From Spongilla lacustris (lineage: Eukaryota; Porifera; Demospongiae; Spongillida; Spongillidae), in assembly GCA_949361645.1 (NCBI GenBank), contig OX442434.1:3183159-3247158 (forward strand): DNA of 64,000 nucleotides, given 5' to 3'. The position numbers were made by a program, and so were the translations under genes. Below the pieces are notes generated by a model. That model saw nothing but the letters and a program-made list of their open reading frames with translations, did no database searches and had not been told where the DNA came from. Below, piece by piece: positions 23,894-34,507 of this stretch. How positions within the stretch are numbered: position 1 is the first letter of the stretch; each line of letters opens with the position of its first letter.

Positions 23894-24172
23894 AGGATTG
23901 CAGCAGATGGAAATTGTTTCTTTCAATCAGTTTCTCTTGCTGTAACAGGGTCAAATGAGTTTCATAAAGAACTGTGTCTGCTAATCACAGCATGAATGAT
24001 ACAAAAATTGACAAATCTTGTACTATTCTCCCTTGGATCCCCAGATGACTCTATGGAAAGCTATATGAAACAATCAAGGATGCAGGCTACTCTGGGCACT
24101 TCGGCTATGGAATTGGAGGTCATTTCAACAGCATTGTTGCTTAATCATTTATGTGGAGAAGCATTCAAATGA
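23894..24172 (+). pseudogene. OTU-like cysteine protease relic
   Basis: The frame reads RIAADGNCFFQSVSLAVTGS, with DGNC-F/L-F containing the catalytic Cys of OTU deubiquitinases, then an in-frame TGA at 23993-23995, then YMKQSRMQATLGTSAMELEV, which fits the second half of an OTU domain. The stop inside the domain makes it a relic unless spliced around. It lies head-to-head with the Ulp1-like gene on the other strand. OTU and Ulp1 domains are both carried by some DNA transposons. Confidence 0.7.
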
Positions 24173-24289
24173 CTCCAGCATTCACCACAGGAAACTAAAT
24201 CTGGCTTGCATCAAGATGCATGAAGGCATATACATGTATAAAACTAACTTCAAAAAACATTTTGTAACAGTTAAAAAGATGTAACATCA

Positions 24290-24340
24290 ATGTGTGTGTG
24301 TATCAATGTGTGTGTATCAATGTGTGTGTGTGTTGTGTTT
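24290..24340. repeat. (TG)n-rich microsatellite
   Basis: Repeated short blocks of ATCAATGTGTGTGTG. Confidence 0.85.
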
Positions 24341-24499
24341 GTGAGCTGCTCAATCTTTTAATGCATCAGCAGATCATGAATTCAAACATTTAATATTGGG
24401 TGCATATATTTACTAATTATAACAGTACATTTAAAGCCTTGAAATGGTTCCAGACTTTCTTATGTGCCAGTGAATATAGCTTTTTAAAATTGATTTCAT

Positions 24500-24675
24500 G
24501 GGGATGCGGAGTGGGGGTTCCAAAATTCCTAAGAGAAAAGGCTATGCTAAGGGATGTCTGTTTTCCTGAAGGGATGCCGAATTTCCTAGGAAAATTGGAG
24601 TGGGGGTGCCAAAATTCCTAGGAAAAATAGAATGGGGGTGCCGATTTTCCGGGGGTGCCTATTTTCCTCTGACAC
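24500..24675. repeat. Degenerate G-rich repeat with a TGACACCGG end
   Basis: Repeats of GGGGGTGCCAAAATTCCTAG and variants, ending GCCGATTTTCC...TGACACCGG. The same ending occurs at 40360-40404, so this is a dispersed element end. Confidence 0.6.
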
Positions 24676-24906
24676 CGGTTTGGTGAAAAAACTCTCAAAA
24701 GGTAAATCAACCAGGCTATTATATATCTTGTAGCACATGACAAGGTCGTAGACGACTCTCCTGTACTCTAAGGACTGTAAACCCAGGTTCGCAAGGCGAT
24801 CATCATAGTCCATATATGGTATACAGCACGTTTGAATATGGCTCGAGTGAAAATCTCTGAACGCGCGTTCAATACATTGAATATCTTTATGGACCAGGGA
24901 TTCCAA
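24676..24906 (-). pseudogene. LINE reverse transcriptase C-terminal fragment (second family)
   Basis: The translation KDIQCIERAFRDFHSSHIQT, then DDRLANLGLQSLEYRRVVYD and LVMCYKIYNSLVDLP matches the conserved segment after the RT core in jockey/CR1/RTE-like LINEs (IERVQRRF...RL..LGL.SLE.RR...DL...YKI). It is truncated on both sides. It differs from the RLE-type family found elsewhere in the window. Confidence 0.78.
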
Positions 24907-25215
24907 ATTTGGGTAAATACGTCAAGTGGGCCTTGTGTGATGTCTCTGTCATGCAGGTGCACCAGCATATTAATTGGTTTAGCGTTGTGCATGAAGCACC
25001 ATGTGTTGGAATACTGAGCCAATAAGGGACATAGCCATGGTCTACCTCAAGCTCAGATATGTCAAATGGGTCGGCTTTCCGTCATGCAGTTGCGCTGGCA
25101 TATTGGTTTATTTGTGTTGTGCATGAAACACCATGTGTTAGAATAACACCACACCTCTTGCTCAGATATGTTAAGTGCGTCTTGTGTGATGTCCCACACA
25201 AGACGCACCTGTCTC
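24890..25215 (-). repeat. 160-bp satellite, inverted copy
   Basis: The reverse complement of the 21226-21570 satellite: GTCAAGTGGGCCTTGTGTGA, GTGCATGAAGCACCATGTGT and related blocks occur about twice. Divergence is higher than within the first array. Confidence 0.8.
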
Positions 25216-25599
25216 AATGGATATTTCTTTCAAATTGATATATTTGCAACAATTCGCATGGTTCTAAAAAGAGTAAAAAATGTGCATTCTTTTGAATGTA
25301 TGGAATTGAATGACCGCGCTAAAAAAAACCTCTGGTGGTTTAACTTATATTCGCTACACTGATCTTACTAAACATGCTACTGCAGCCAAATATATAAGGA
25401 GTAACTGCCACGCATACCTGCATATAAAAATTGCTGCAGCAGCATAATAATCATGCCAAATATGCAGGCTGCTCATAGTAGTGATATAGAAATATATAGC
25501 CAAATGTATGTTCTCGGAAACAAAATTTTACCATTCAATGAAAAAGGCATTTCACATGTCAGGAAATCAACAAAAAATCATATCTCCAGAAATATAGTC

Positions 25600-26865
25600 A
25601 GTAAGCAGCTTTAATTTTTTCATCTTCTGCATCTTTCTCGATGTCTTCCAGTGTCCAGTAACAGATGGTGGCTTTGGGAACTTTACCAGTACTTTCGCAG
25701 AAATAATGTGTCCATGGTACAGAATATTTTATTTTTGCTCATGCACACTGATATGGAGTTTATTGATTGTGTCCCATCAACTGTTGTTGAGTCCCATGCA
25801 TGAATGAGTGGGATTTTTATTTGCATATATTACTTCACTTACATGAATTTCACTGATAATTCCTAATTCATATACACATTGAGATACTGTATTACTATGA
25901 GGAAGACTATCAACAGTTGTACCCGCCAATTCAAAGAGAATTGCATTACACACGTGTACATGTTGTGGGCACTCTTTATTGGAGGCAATAGTAACTGAGT
26001 GATATTTTTTTATTTGCCTATACTATATATTACGTTCTAAATCCTTGCGGCAAGCAGTGCTATGTCTTGCTATCATTTCTGGTCATGATAATATTTGAGC
26101 CTGATAATTGATATAGTAATTCTTTATTCAATACTTAATTCTATGTTTTGAACCACCTTTTCCAAATAAGTGATTTTGCTTTTGCAATGTCCTCTGTGTT
26201 ATTTTACATCCCTTGTGTACAGACAGTAACTTTTTATATTTTCAATAAAGTCTAATGTTTCTTGTTTGGAACGAAGGTTGGATTCAATTTTAGCCTTCTG
26301 TTGTAAAGCTTGCTTTAAATTGCGTATATGCCTACTCCTGTGGTTATTCATTTTCAGCTGTTGCTTAACCATGCGATTTATCTTAGCCATTCTCTGCAAC
26401 TCATCCTTCCTCTTAGCACAATTCTTACAATCAGATCTTACATTAAGTGGGATACTTAGGTGCAGATTACATTTATCTCTGTATTCAAAACTGGTAAAGG
26501 AACAGCTACATCATCAGCTGTGTCAATAGGCACTATGAACTGCTCATTGAGAAACACCTCTACTTCAGTCCAACACCTGTAAGAATTTTGACATTATATT
26601 TGTAATATGACGTATTGCCCACCGCAACACATCAGGTGTAGTGGTGACAACTGCTTCCAGCAGAGTGCAAAAGAATAGATACTTCATGTATTTTATAAAC
26701 GTTGAGATGCTATGTTGGTGAGGTTGTAAAACACTAGCCCCTTTCGTATCATGGGTGCTTGCAGTTCATTACGTTCATTAATTCATTCTTAAAATGGTCA
26801 ACAAAACTCTTCAAATCAGCAACAGTCTTCATTATCCATCCAACTACACGCAGAACTGTTGAATA
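25600..26865 (-). pseudogene. Relics of a large transposon-type gene
   Basis: Several short coding-like blocks in one orientation. Near 26749-26865: STVLRVVGWIMKTVADLKSF. At 26200-26600: CWTEVEVFLNEQFIVPIDTA and, after a frameshift, CKNCAKRKDELQRM leading into a basic coiled-coil-like segment with KQALQQKAKIESNL. Near 25760-26000: ILFELAGTTVDSLPHSNTVS, YELGIISEIHVSEVIYANKN and, in another frame, DSTTVDGTQSINSISV. The order and the DGT motif recall repetitive invertebrate proteins of probable transposon origin. It may belong with the downstream Ulp1-like exons as one decayed element. No intact frame exists. Confidence 0.5.
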
Positions 26866-27497
26866 AAAATACAGAGTTTAATAAACATAGTATAAAAACA
26901 TGAATAATAAGCTTATATTGCACGTTGCCATGACAAATTTTGATTAAATTGGTTTGATTGATAAGAGCACTGCGCCAAGTCAGAATCTCGTGATATGCAA
27001 GGCAGAATCTGAAAATTATCTAGCTAAAAAACCCATGGCAACGATAAGATGCGTTTTATATAGAACTGAAAAGTAACATTAGGGCAAATGACGTCCCACT
27101 GTCATAAAAGCTATCAGCTTTCACGATAATCGCGTACCTTAAACCATATGAAGCTGTTCGTGGAGGCTTCGAGGCAACACCCTGCGCATTGTCTGATTTA
27201 TATGAGTGATGTATCTAGGTGTCCTTAAATCTTTCATATGTATTTCATGCAACCCATTCAACGCGTCCATAACCATCAAACCATATCTTTATGACACGCC
27301 CACAACTTACTACTGCGAATCATTTCACCAGAATCAATGAATAGCAAATGCTAAAAGAAGCCATGGGCTACATTTATAGAATATATAGCAAGCACAACAA
27401 AACTCGAAACCAGCGCAAACAATCGATCGCCTCAAATCAATCCTCTCCGGCAGTCGGGATGCAATTTTTTGCGGTAGTTACGTCAAGTACCTAACTA

Positions 27498-27720
27498 TAC
27501 CATTAAAACAAATTACTGTACAAGCATGACAATGCTTTTAAGAGCATGTCTAGAGTACGGTCTAAGTATGCAGGCCAATGAAATGCGGTGCTAAAATTTG
27601 TTTTCATTAAAAGGAATAGTTTACAACTTTACCCCTGTAAACTGTAAGTCGTGCTGCTGACAAGCATTTTCCATAAAGAGAAAAAGTTATGCACCCTCGA
27701 TCCCATGTAAGACTTGTTAG
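27498..27720. repeat. Direct repeat, copy 1
   Basis: Shares TTTTAAGAGCATGTCT, AATGAAATGCGGTGCTAAAA and AGCATTTTCCATAAAGAGAA with 28196-28450, same orientation, about 700 bp apart, with several indels. Noncoding. The 26.9-27.5 kb stretch before it shows nothing recognisable. Confidence 0.9.
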
Positions 27721-28195
27721 AAGCCAAGCGTAGATGTCGTGCTACTGTATCCTGATCTATATTACAACTACAGGTACCCTAGATGTGCTTTGCAACGCAC
27801 AAATTAAAGTGTTTTAGTCACACTCCCAGTTGGTCCTAGCGTATGGGATCCGACCGCTTGGATACAACTGACATGATAATCGGCGTGCATGAAAGGCAAC
27901 ACGTTGCAGTGCGTTTGCTCACTCATGTGATCTATCTATGATGTGATCCATGAGTGATTCCATATTATCGCGTGCTTATAACGCCCGCCGCCTGTGGCCA
28001 TGCATGGAATGTTAAATTATTCGTTTTTAAATGTGCGGCTGAGGAATGTGCGGCTAGCTTCAACGGGATACTTACTCAGTCTAAGAGAATGTGACATCTA
28101 GACGAGCTTTTGCAGCTTTAATTTAGGCGAGACACATAAAATCAGGCACAACATGCATATACACTCTCAGCCAACTTAATATACGATGGACACTA

Positions 28196-28450
28196 TACCA
28201 TTAAAACAATTACTGATAATTCATGTACAAAGCATGACAATGCTTTTAAGAGCATGTCTTAAGTACAGTCTAAGTAGGCGTATAACGTAAAATTCATGTT
28301 AATGAAATGCGGTGCTAAAATTTGTTTTCTTTAAAAGGAACAGTTTACCCTTGTAAACTAACCACTATATGTCGTGCTACAAGCATTTTCCATAAAGAGA
28401 AAAAGCTATACACCCTCGATCCCATGTATCAACTTAAATTAAGACTTGCA
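28196..28450. repeat. Direct repeat, copy 2
   Basis: Second copy of the 27498-27720 repeat; longer because of two small insertions. Confidence 0.9.
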
Positions 28451-28719
28451 AGCATAATTGCATGGACAAATTATAGCGCCGTAGATGTGCATGCAAGGTT
28501 GTATTAGATTATTAGTCCGAGGTCTGCATGACTATTGTGACTATGCATGCAATAGGCAGTCCCCATGCAGACTACCATTATATAATGTATACAAGAAACA
28601 AGCTGCATGCGGCAAGTGTTTTGTTGTTAATTTTAACTGTTTTTGTTTTTGTTGTTATAGTATAAATATTAAGCTTCGTAATAAAGTATTTTACATATAC
28701 CTACATAACGAGCAAATGG

Positions 28720-28940
28720 GAGGTTGCCTTGGCATTTGGGTCCGGGATGATTAAGTTTGCAATTGAGCATCTAGCTAGGCACCTCGGTCCGGGGGAGGGG
28801 GGGGGGGGGGGGGGGGGGGGGGTGACTCAGCTGCCTAGACAACTCAGTTATGGTGGGTGGGGGGACCCGGAGTCCCGGACCCACTTGCCTAGGCATTTGG
28901 GGGGGACCCGGGCCCACTTGCCGCCTTATGGCCCGGATCC
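28720..28940. repeat. G-rich repeat with long G homopolymer
   Basis: A pure G run at about 28797-28822 is embedded in imperfect repeats of CTAGGCATTTGGGTCCGGG type. Strong potential for G-quadruplex on the plus strand. The open frame through it is low complexity and not a gene. Confidence 0.7.
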
Positions 28941-29940
28941 TTTTAAATATCTACTTGCATGTAAAGACAACGCATGCATAAATGTATATGTATACACGTA
29001 TGCTTACATGCATGCATGCATGCACAAGGTAACTCTTTGGGCACCGAGTACATATGTGCATTCCCATGCCTATGACATTTTATAAACAACGATGACTCCA
29101 TGCATGCATCTTTATGTGACTCTGCGGGCAATGAGTTTCGAAGGGAACCGGGAAGTACTACACATTTACAACTATAATGTTAAGAAACTAGTACAACTCA
29201 GTCTTCAAATCGACGGAATGTATACTACATAAATTGTTACCATTACATCCTTCAGGTATATGCATATTTTTTATGGGCCCCGAGAAGCTACATGTTTGTT
29301 AATACATAATCTCATTGCACGACGCTAAATTGTGATTAATCCCCGATACCTTTTGTCGCGCGGTACCGCTACAAATGTGTGCGTACTGCTACAGTTTTCT
29401 ATAAACTTATTTAAACTTTTCAATAAGGAATTAGCTTTGCAATTAGGCCTATATTATACTAGACAAAAAAGCTTGAACTACATTCCGACGGTAATAAACA
29501 AATGCACACATTATTAAACTTAGGACAAATTTTAAAAGCGTTGCCGCATGTTAGACACAGCAGTACTTTCTAATCCTTCTTGATTTAACAGGGGTTTTGG
29601 CTCTATAACATGATTATCATGTACAGCCCCTAAACAGGTACGAGATAATCAATAACCGAACGGGAACGAACAACGGAGGAAAGAAGGCGGTGTCATACGC
29701 TCACGTTTACGTGTCATATACATAAATAGCAATATATATATGACGTAGTTATATAACTATACGCGCATGACGCCAATGCAACTCCTCAAGCGCACTAATG
29801 ACATGCTATTATCACGCGATCTTTACGACCCATTGATTTTGTCACTAAATTAAGTATACCCCAATTACTGTGGTTTGGTGGAAACTTAAGTAAATTTTGT
29901 TGGGGTACAGCTACTTTCTTGTCGTGGGAACTCAACAAAC

Positions 29941-29982
<42 letters not shown>

Positions 29983-30455
29983 GTTTTAAGGAATATATAA
30001 CTAGAATTAGAGAGATATGATACTCAAGTATGCCGCTAGACGTATTATTTGCATGCGTTTGCATGCGTCATATTTATGAAGTTCTTTCCTTTCTTGAATG
30101 AAACAATTAGAACTTCGATTTTGATTCACAAACCTGGCTTCAAATGAAATTTTCAAAAGCACTTCATTGAAGTAATTATATATAATTATAATAATAATTA
30201 TAATTATATATATAATTATAATTATATCCGCAACCTCATGCAAATTTGCTACAGGTACATGCATGGATACATGTACCGCGCGTGTCATTATTTACATCGG
30301 TGCATGCTGCCAATTGCCGCGGTGCACATGACGCTTGCAGAGGCGTGCAGAAACGTAAGAAATGTAATGTTCTGAATGCAATGAATAACACCTGGTTATA
30401 ATTTATTTTACAGCGTGTATGGGTTAATTTTACAATAGCTGATCATCCTTGCCCA
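28941..30455. other. No recognisable gene
   Basis: Contains a G homopolymer at 29945-29980 and an AT-rich self-complementary run at 30170-30230. No exon or family similarity seen. Confidence 0.5.
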
Positions 30456-30456
30456 C

Positions 30457-30478
30457 GGGTACTTAAGCGCTGTCACTG
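30457..30478 (+). promoter_or_regulatory. Conserved upstream block of C1q-like gene A
   Basis: A 22-bp block containing GTACTTAAGCGCTGTCACTG is identical to 43799-43820 upstream of gene B and lies about 40-60 bp before each ATG. Flanking bases are less conserved, which suggests a shared core promoter element. Confidence 0.55.
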
Positions 30479-30515
30479 GTCATTTAGACATAATTCAGTA
30501 TACGTGACCAAAAAA

Positions 30516-31358
30516 ATGTCGATCCGGAGCTGCATTGGTCTTCTCATATTTCTGGGCACTTCTTGCAGTTTGGCAAAAAAGTGTCACTCAGTGAGTATAC
30601 ATTACTTCAGGACATTCCCTACATGCATGTTTTGCATGAATTTTATACTGTCTCCTGTGTTTAAAATATGCTGTACATACGTACCATGTCCAATCTGCTC
30701 CGCTATAGCCTAACATCAAGCTTGCTGGCTTCCAAGCTGGCTTGGGGTCAGCCGCATCGCTCCTTCCTAATACGACGTCTGTCTTACATGGCTATACCTC
30801 TGTAAGACACTTTTCCGTTATACATGTATAGCACGAGTCTATTCTGCGCGCTCGTATATCAACAGCTGAAGGATGGCATCTTTGCTCTGGAGATCACTGT
30901 GGCGGTCTTGAGCGGAGAAGTCACCCTCCTGCACAGTGGAGTGTACTTTTTCTCTACCACTGTCCACTTCACTACTATGGCTAACGACGACACATGCGAC
31001 GTTGACAGCAACATAAGGATCGCAATTTGCACCGATTCGGATTGCACCGGCAAAGCGTGAGTATATTTGCATATCGAGTCCCTCCCACGTGACTATATTA
31101 TATTTATCGTTGTCTGTAGCTCTCTGGAAGCTATTCGTGGAACGTGTGACAAAAAGTTCTCATTGACAGCCACGGGGCTTTTGCTTCTCACAGTAAGCCT
31201 GGAAGGTGCATGTACATGTAACTGTTGAAACCGATTGCTTTGCACTTAAGTCGCAGCAAAAGGTGAGAGTGCACATCTTCTACAACGGAAACTTTCCACT
31301 TACCATCGGAACAGCATCAACGTTTTCAGGCTACCTTCTAGCTTGTACGGATCTCTAG
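30516..31358 (+). CDS. Secreted C1q-like protein, gene A (5 exons)
   Basis: Exons 30516-30590, 30709-30801, 30866-31056, 31120-31192 and 31257-31358; in phase, 177 residues. Exon 1 gives a signal peptide (MSIRSCIGLLIFLGTSCSLA). The rest looks like a C1q/TNF-type beta-sandwich: FQAGLGSAASLLPNTTSVLH at the start, HSGVYFFSTTVHF in the middle, VRVHIFYNGNF and STFSGYLLACT at the end, where C1q domains have G-V-Y-F-F and F-S-G-(F/Y)-L. Six cysteines in the mature part could form disulfides. Probably secreted and ligand-binding or immune-related; this is inferred from fold pattern only. An in-frame ATG at 30504 is an alternative start. It is a close paralogue of gene B at 43860. Confidence 0.82.
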
Positions 31359-32300
31359 GGATCCAGCTTTGAACGATTAAGTAAACTGACAAACTTCTAT
31401 ATGATATATAAGTTCATGACTCAAGTTACAAATTAACCATACGTGCATGGTGTTGTATCATAATCCTGAGCATAAGAGTTTTACAAGTGCCTGCCAACCG
31501 TCATAGAATTAAAGTTTCTGTTCATACTGGATATATGGTATTAATCAAATCGTTAAAACCAATTGACGTTATTAGTAGCTCACTGGGCGCAATATTGAAT
31601 AAATCATATAGTGCGGTGGTACATGTAGCTTTATTCATACATGCATGCATGTAGAAAGCATAACGATAAGGATGAACGATAGCGCAAAGGTAGAGCCCTG
31701 ACAAGCGCTGCATGCACGCACAATGCACAGAGTAGTGCACAAAGACGCGCGAGACGCGCACAATGGCAAGTGAAAAGAGCACAGTAAATCCGCTCGCATG
31801 CAGCACTACGCACTATAAAAGAAAAGTAGGCTCATTTTCGTCCTCTGCATGCAGCCATGCAGATAGGGCAGAAGCTACAGAAGGTGCACAGTTGGCAGCA
31901 ATAACAATAACTATTCAGAGGCTGCATGCATGCCAGTGGAAAATGGGACAACCCGCATGAGTGCAACTGAGTGGGCGAATGCTCCAGGCGAGATGGAAAC
32001 TGAGGGGGGGTCGAGACCATGATGACTGATGAAAGTGATGGAGACGCTATAATGTAGAACTCCTAATTTACCATGCATGTGCCACTTGAAGAGGCAAAAC
32101 GGAGTGCCTTGAGGCTGTGGGGGATAATATAGCTCTGTTTGCTGGACTTTTGCTGCTTGCTGAATAGGTTTAAGCTGTGTGCACTGCTTACTTAGTTTAC
32201 ATACGCAAATACATTTTGTGACAAAGACCAGCTTTAACCACCAAACTGCAATTACGTACAATCGAGAGTTGACCTCTCGACGAGTAAGGCATAGATATTA
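31359..32300. other. No recognisable gene
   Basis: Downstream of C1q gene A. The sequence just after the stop resembles the downstream flank of gene B (GGATCCAGCTTTG, CAAGTGCCTGCCAAC). Beyond that no gene is supported; the open frames between 31522 and 32261 on both strands are unconvincing. Confidence 0.5.
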
Positions 32301-32319
32301 GTCTAATATCTATGAGTAA

Positions 32320-32862
32320 GGTATCGAGCAGATCCTGAAAAGGAACGGGCTGCTAAAAGACAACGATATTGGCAGAGTCCTGAATGTGCTCGCTCGGCGA
32401 AAAGAGTTAAGGTCACTCAAAGGTATGTCGTACCTGTACATGTACACGTAGCTGCCTCTTACTACATTTGTACGTAGTGCGTGCATTTCTGCGACTACAT
32501 GTACATGTACCTATAATATAGCTAATTTACCGGTACTGGCACTTTTTTGTGAGGTCAGATGTGTATCTGTATTGATGCTTAGCTTCACCAGAGATCATAT
32601 ATAGACACTACATGTAATTAAAACGCGGGTGTAATGAATAGCTTTACTAATTAACAGTTGTGGATTTATCCTACGAGTGATTCTTAATAAGAACACTATG
32701 CCTGCACGATGCGTTCTTAATGGGCTTGTCACTGAACCTGTACCAGATGAGCTCAAATCGCTTGATGCTCTCAGTAAGCAGTTAATTCAGAGAGCAAAAG
32801 CTTTTCAGACAATAGTGAGATTGGGTACATATTCTGGTAAGGTGCCAGCCTTTAATGGAGGG
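32320..32862 (+). pseudogene. DUF6570-like (helicase/transposon-associated) gene fragment
   Basis: At about 32325-32430 the frame reads RADPEKERAAKRQRYWQSPE, the basic repeat typical of these proteins. At 32698-32860 it reads PARCVLNGLVTEPVPDELKS, LDALSKQLIQRAKAFQTIV and RLGTYSGKVPAFN, matching the start of DUF6570, a domain upstream of helicases in Helitron-like and related invertebrate proteins. The frame is then lost at a G-tract element beginning at about 32864. No helicase is present. Confidence 0.6.
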
Positions 32863-32863
32863 G

Positions 32864-34045
32864 CTGATCCAGGTGGGGGGGGGGGGGGGGGGGGGGTGTA
32901 TATGGTGGCTAGCCCCCCCCCCCCCCCCCCCAAAAATAATATAGTTGTATATCTTACTGCATGAGAAAGTTAAAATACTCAATTATAACTCAGTAGTCAT
33001 ATAAAACAGATTCACTACTAACTCGTCTTTCTATGATGCTTTTGTGTGAATGACTAATACTCCAAAATTTCCCAATTGGACCTATTATAATTTGTAAATC
33101 GTGGGCACACAGAAGCGCTAAACTACTCCTTTCACTCTGAGATAAAAACAAAATGCATGGCAGGTACTAACATCCTTGACATCCTTCATATTAGAGCCAT
33201 TTATAATCTTGAAGCCAATTTCTGTGAAGTTTAGTCCGCTGTTACTTTTTCCTTACCGGGCTCCAGCAACACTAAATCATACAGTATTTAATTAAGACAG
33301 CATCTGCAAAGCCCCTTTTGCTCGGTCAGATATCAGTAATTAATATATTTCATTATCACTTAGTGCACGTTCTTGACTGTCAGATTGCATTATGTATAGA
33401 CATCCCGAGCAGGATCCTGTTCCTCTGACTGCTCCTCATGTCTGCATGATCAGTGTTAGGAAGTTCAGAGTAGGTTTTACACCCGACATTATAGGATGCT
33501 ACTTCCTGATGAAAATCTGTATCATTATATCATCCACAAATTTGGACTTGTATATAGGATATATACACAAGTAACTGCCGGGTAGGCCATGCAGATACTG
33601 ATGGCTCGCTGTGATCATGCAGGACCTTTGAGTATTTCACTTTGCGAGTTGAACTTGAAAAAGTACAATATGCATGGACTTGCACTTTGACATCTTTGAC
33701 TGACAGCATGCAAAATGAACTCCGTGAAGTTGCGTGAACAAAGATCATGAATCATTCACATGGAAAAAAACGCGTGAAATCATTTTGGAATCAACATTAA
33801 AATCACATACAAATGTTCAATCCCACAGTGATTTTACAGAGGAATTTAAAATCCTTTATAAAATCAATAAACCTTGATTCGACGCATTTTTTTCCCCTTT
33901 GATTATTGAGCGTGAGCAATTTTCAACTGTGGTTATTTACCGTCAGTAAAAAAACTTATCCCCCTCCCGCACCCACCCCCTTTACCACCCCGGTTCCAGC
34001 CACCACCCCGCACCCCCCGTCCTAAATTCCTGGATCAGCGCCTGA
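32864..34045. mobile_element. Possible hAT-like DNA element interrupting the DUF6570 fragment
   Basis: Left end GGGGCTGATCCAGG followed by G then C homopolymers (32875-32930); right end CCTGGATCAGCGCCTG near 34030-34045 after a C-rich stretch. The ends match as inverted repeats. No clear target duplication was seen, so the two ends could belong to separate insertions. Nothing coding between them. Confidence 0.45.
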
Positions 34046-34199
34046 ATAGAAACCTAAAGCATTTGAGATCAATACAACTAGAATGGTGAACAGGTGATGA
34101 CATAATGGAATCAAGTGTGACTGTATCTTGTGGGGAGACTAGGGTATTAAAGATGTCAATAGCACGAGTAAGGTGGTGATTACCCTCTACAGCACAACC

Positions 34200-34310
34200 A
34201 CCCAACACTTCGATTCTTTCCTGCTATGTATTCTTCACCCTCACATAATGCCCGAATTTATAGTAGCCAGGACAAGGTCAGATAATTATCGTGACATCTA
34301 TCGAACCGCA
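34200..34310 (+). repeat. 111-bp inverted repeat, left arm
   Basis: Matches the reverse complement of 37050-37160 over its full 111 bp with about five mismatches. It contains GGACAAGGTCAGATAATTAT and GTGACATCTATCGAACCGCA. The arms bracket two retrotransposon copies and an ATT microsatellite. Confidence 0.95.
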
Positions 34311-34482
34311 GTGATAATAATAATAATAGTTAGCGAGGCAATATAGGCAGCACAAGAGTACTAGTGGAGTGCAACAGAACGTAGACCAAGCCCACCATAC
34401 ATGTACTTCAGACTCAGTTGAGCCTGCTGCCAAGCAGAGTCAGTTCGATCCAGTACAAAGGAGAAGACAAAACATTCTCTGA

Positions 34483-34507
34483 CTTATTATTATTATTATT
34501 ATTATTA
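34483..34507. repeat. (TTA)n at the 5' edge of the LINE copy
   Basis: Pure TTA repeats directly abut the first codons of the truncated reverse transcriptase. Confidence 0.95.

Noticed and set aside
28729..29085. 118-residue frame across a G homopolymer
   Set aside because: Low complexity; depends on the exact homopolymer length.
29795..30064. Frame with a poly-Pro run
   Set aside because: The run is a 36-base G homopolymer on the other strand, not coding.
30824..31072. Overlapping minus-strand frames over C1q exon 3
   Set aside because: Shadow frames of a conserved exon; the plus-strand reading has a signal peptide, splice sites and a paralogue.
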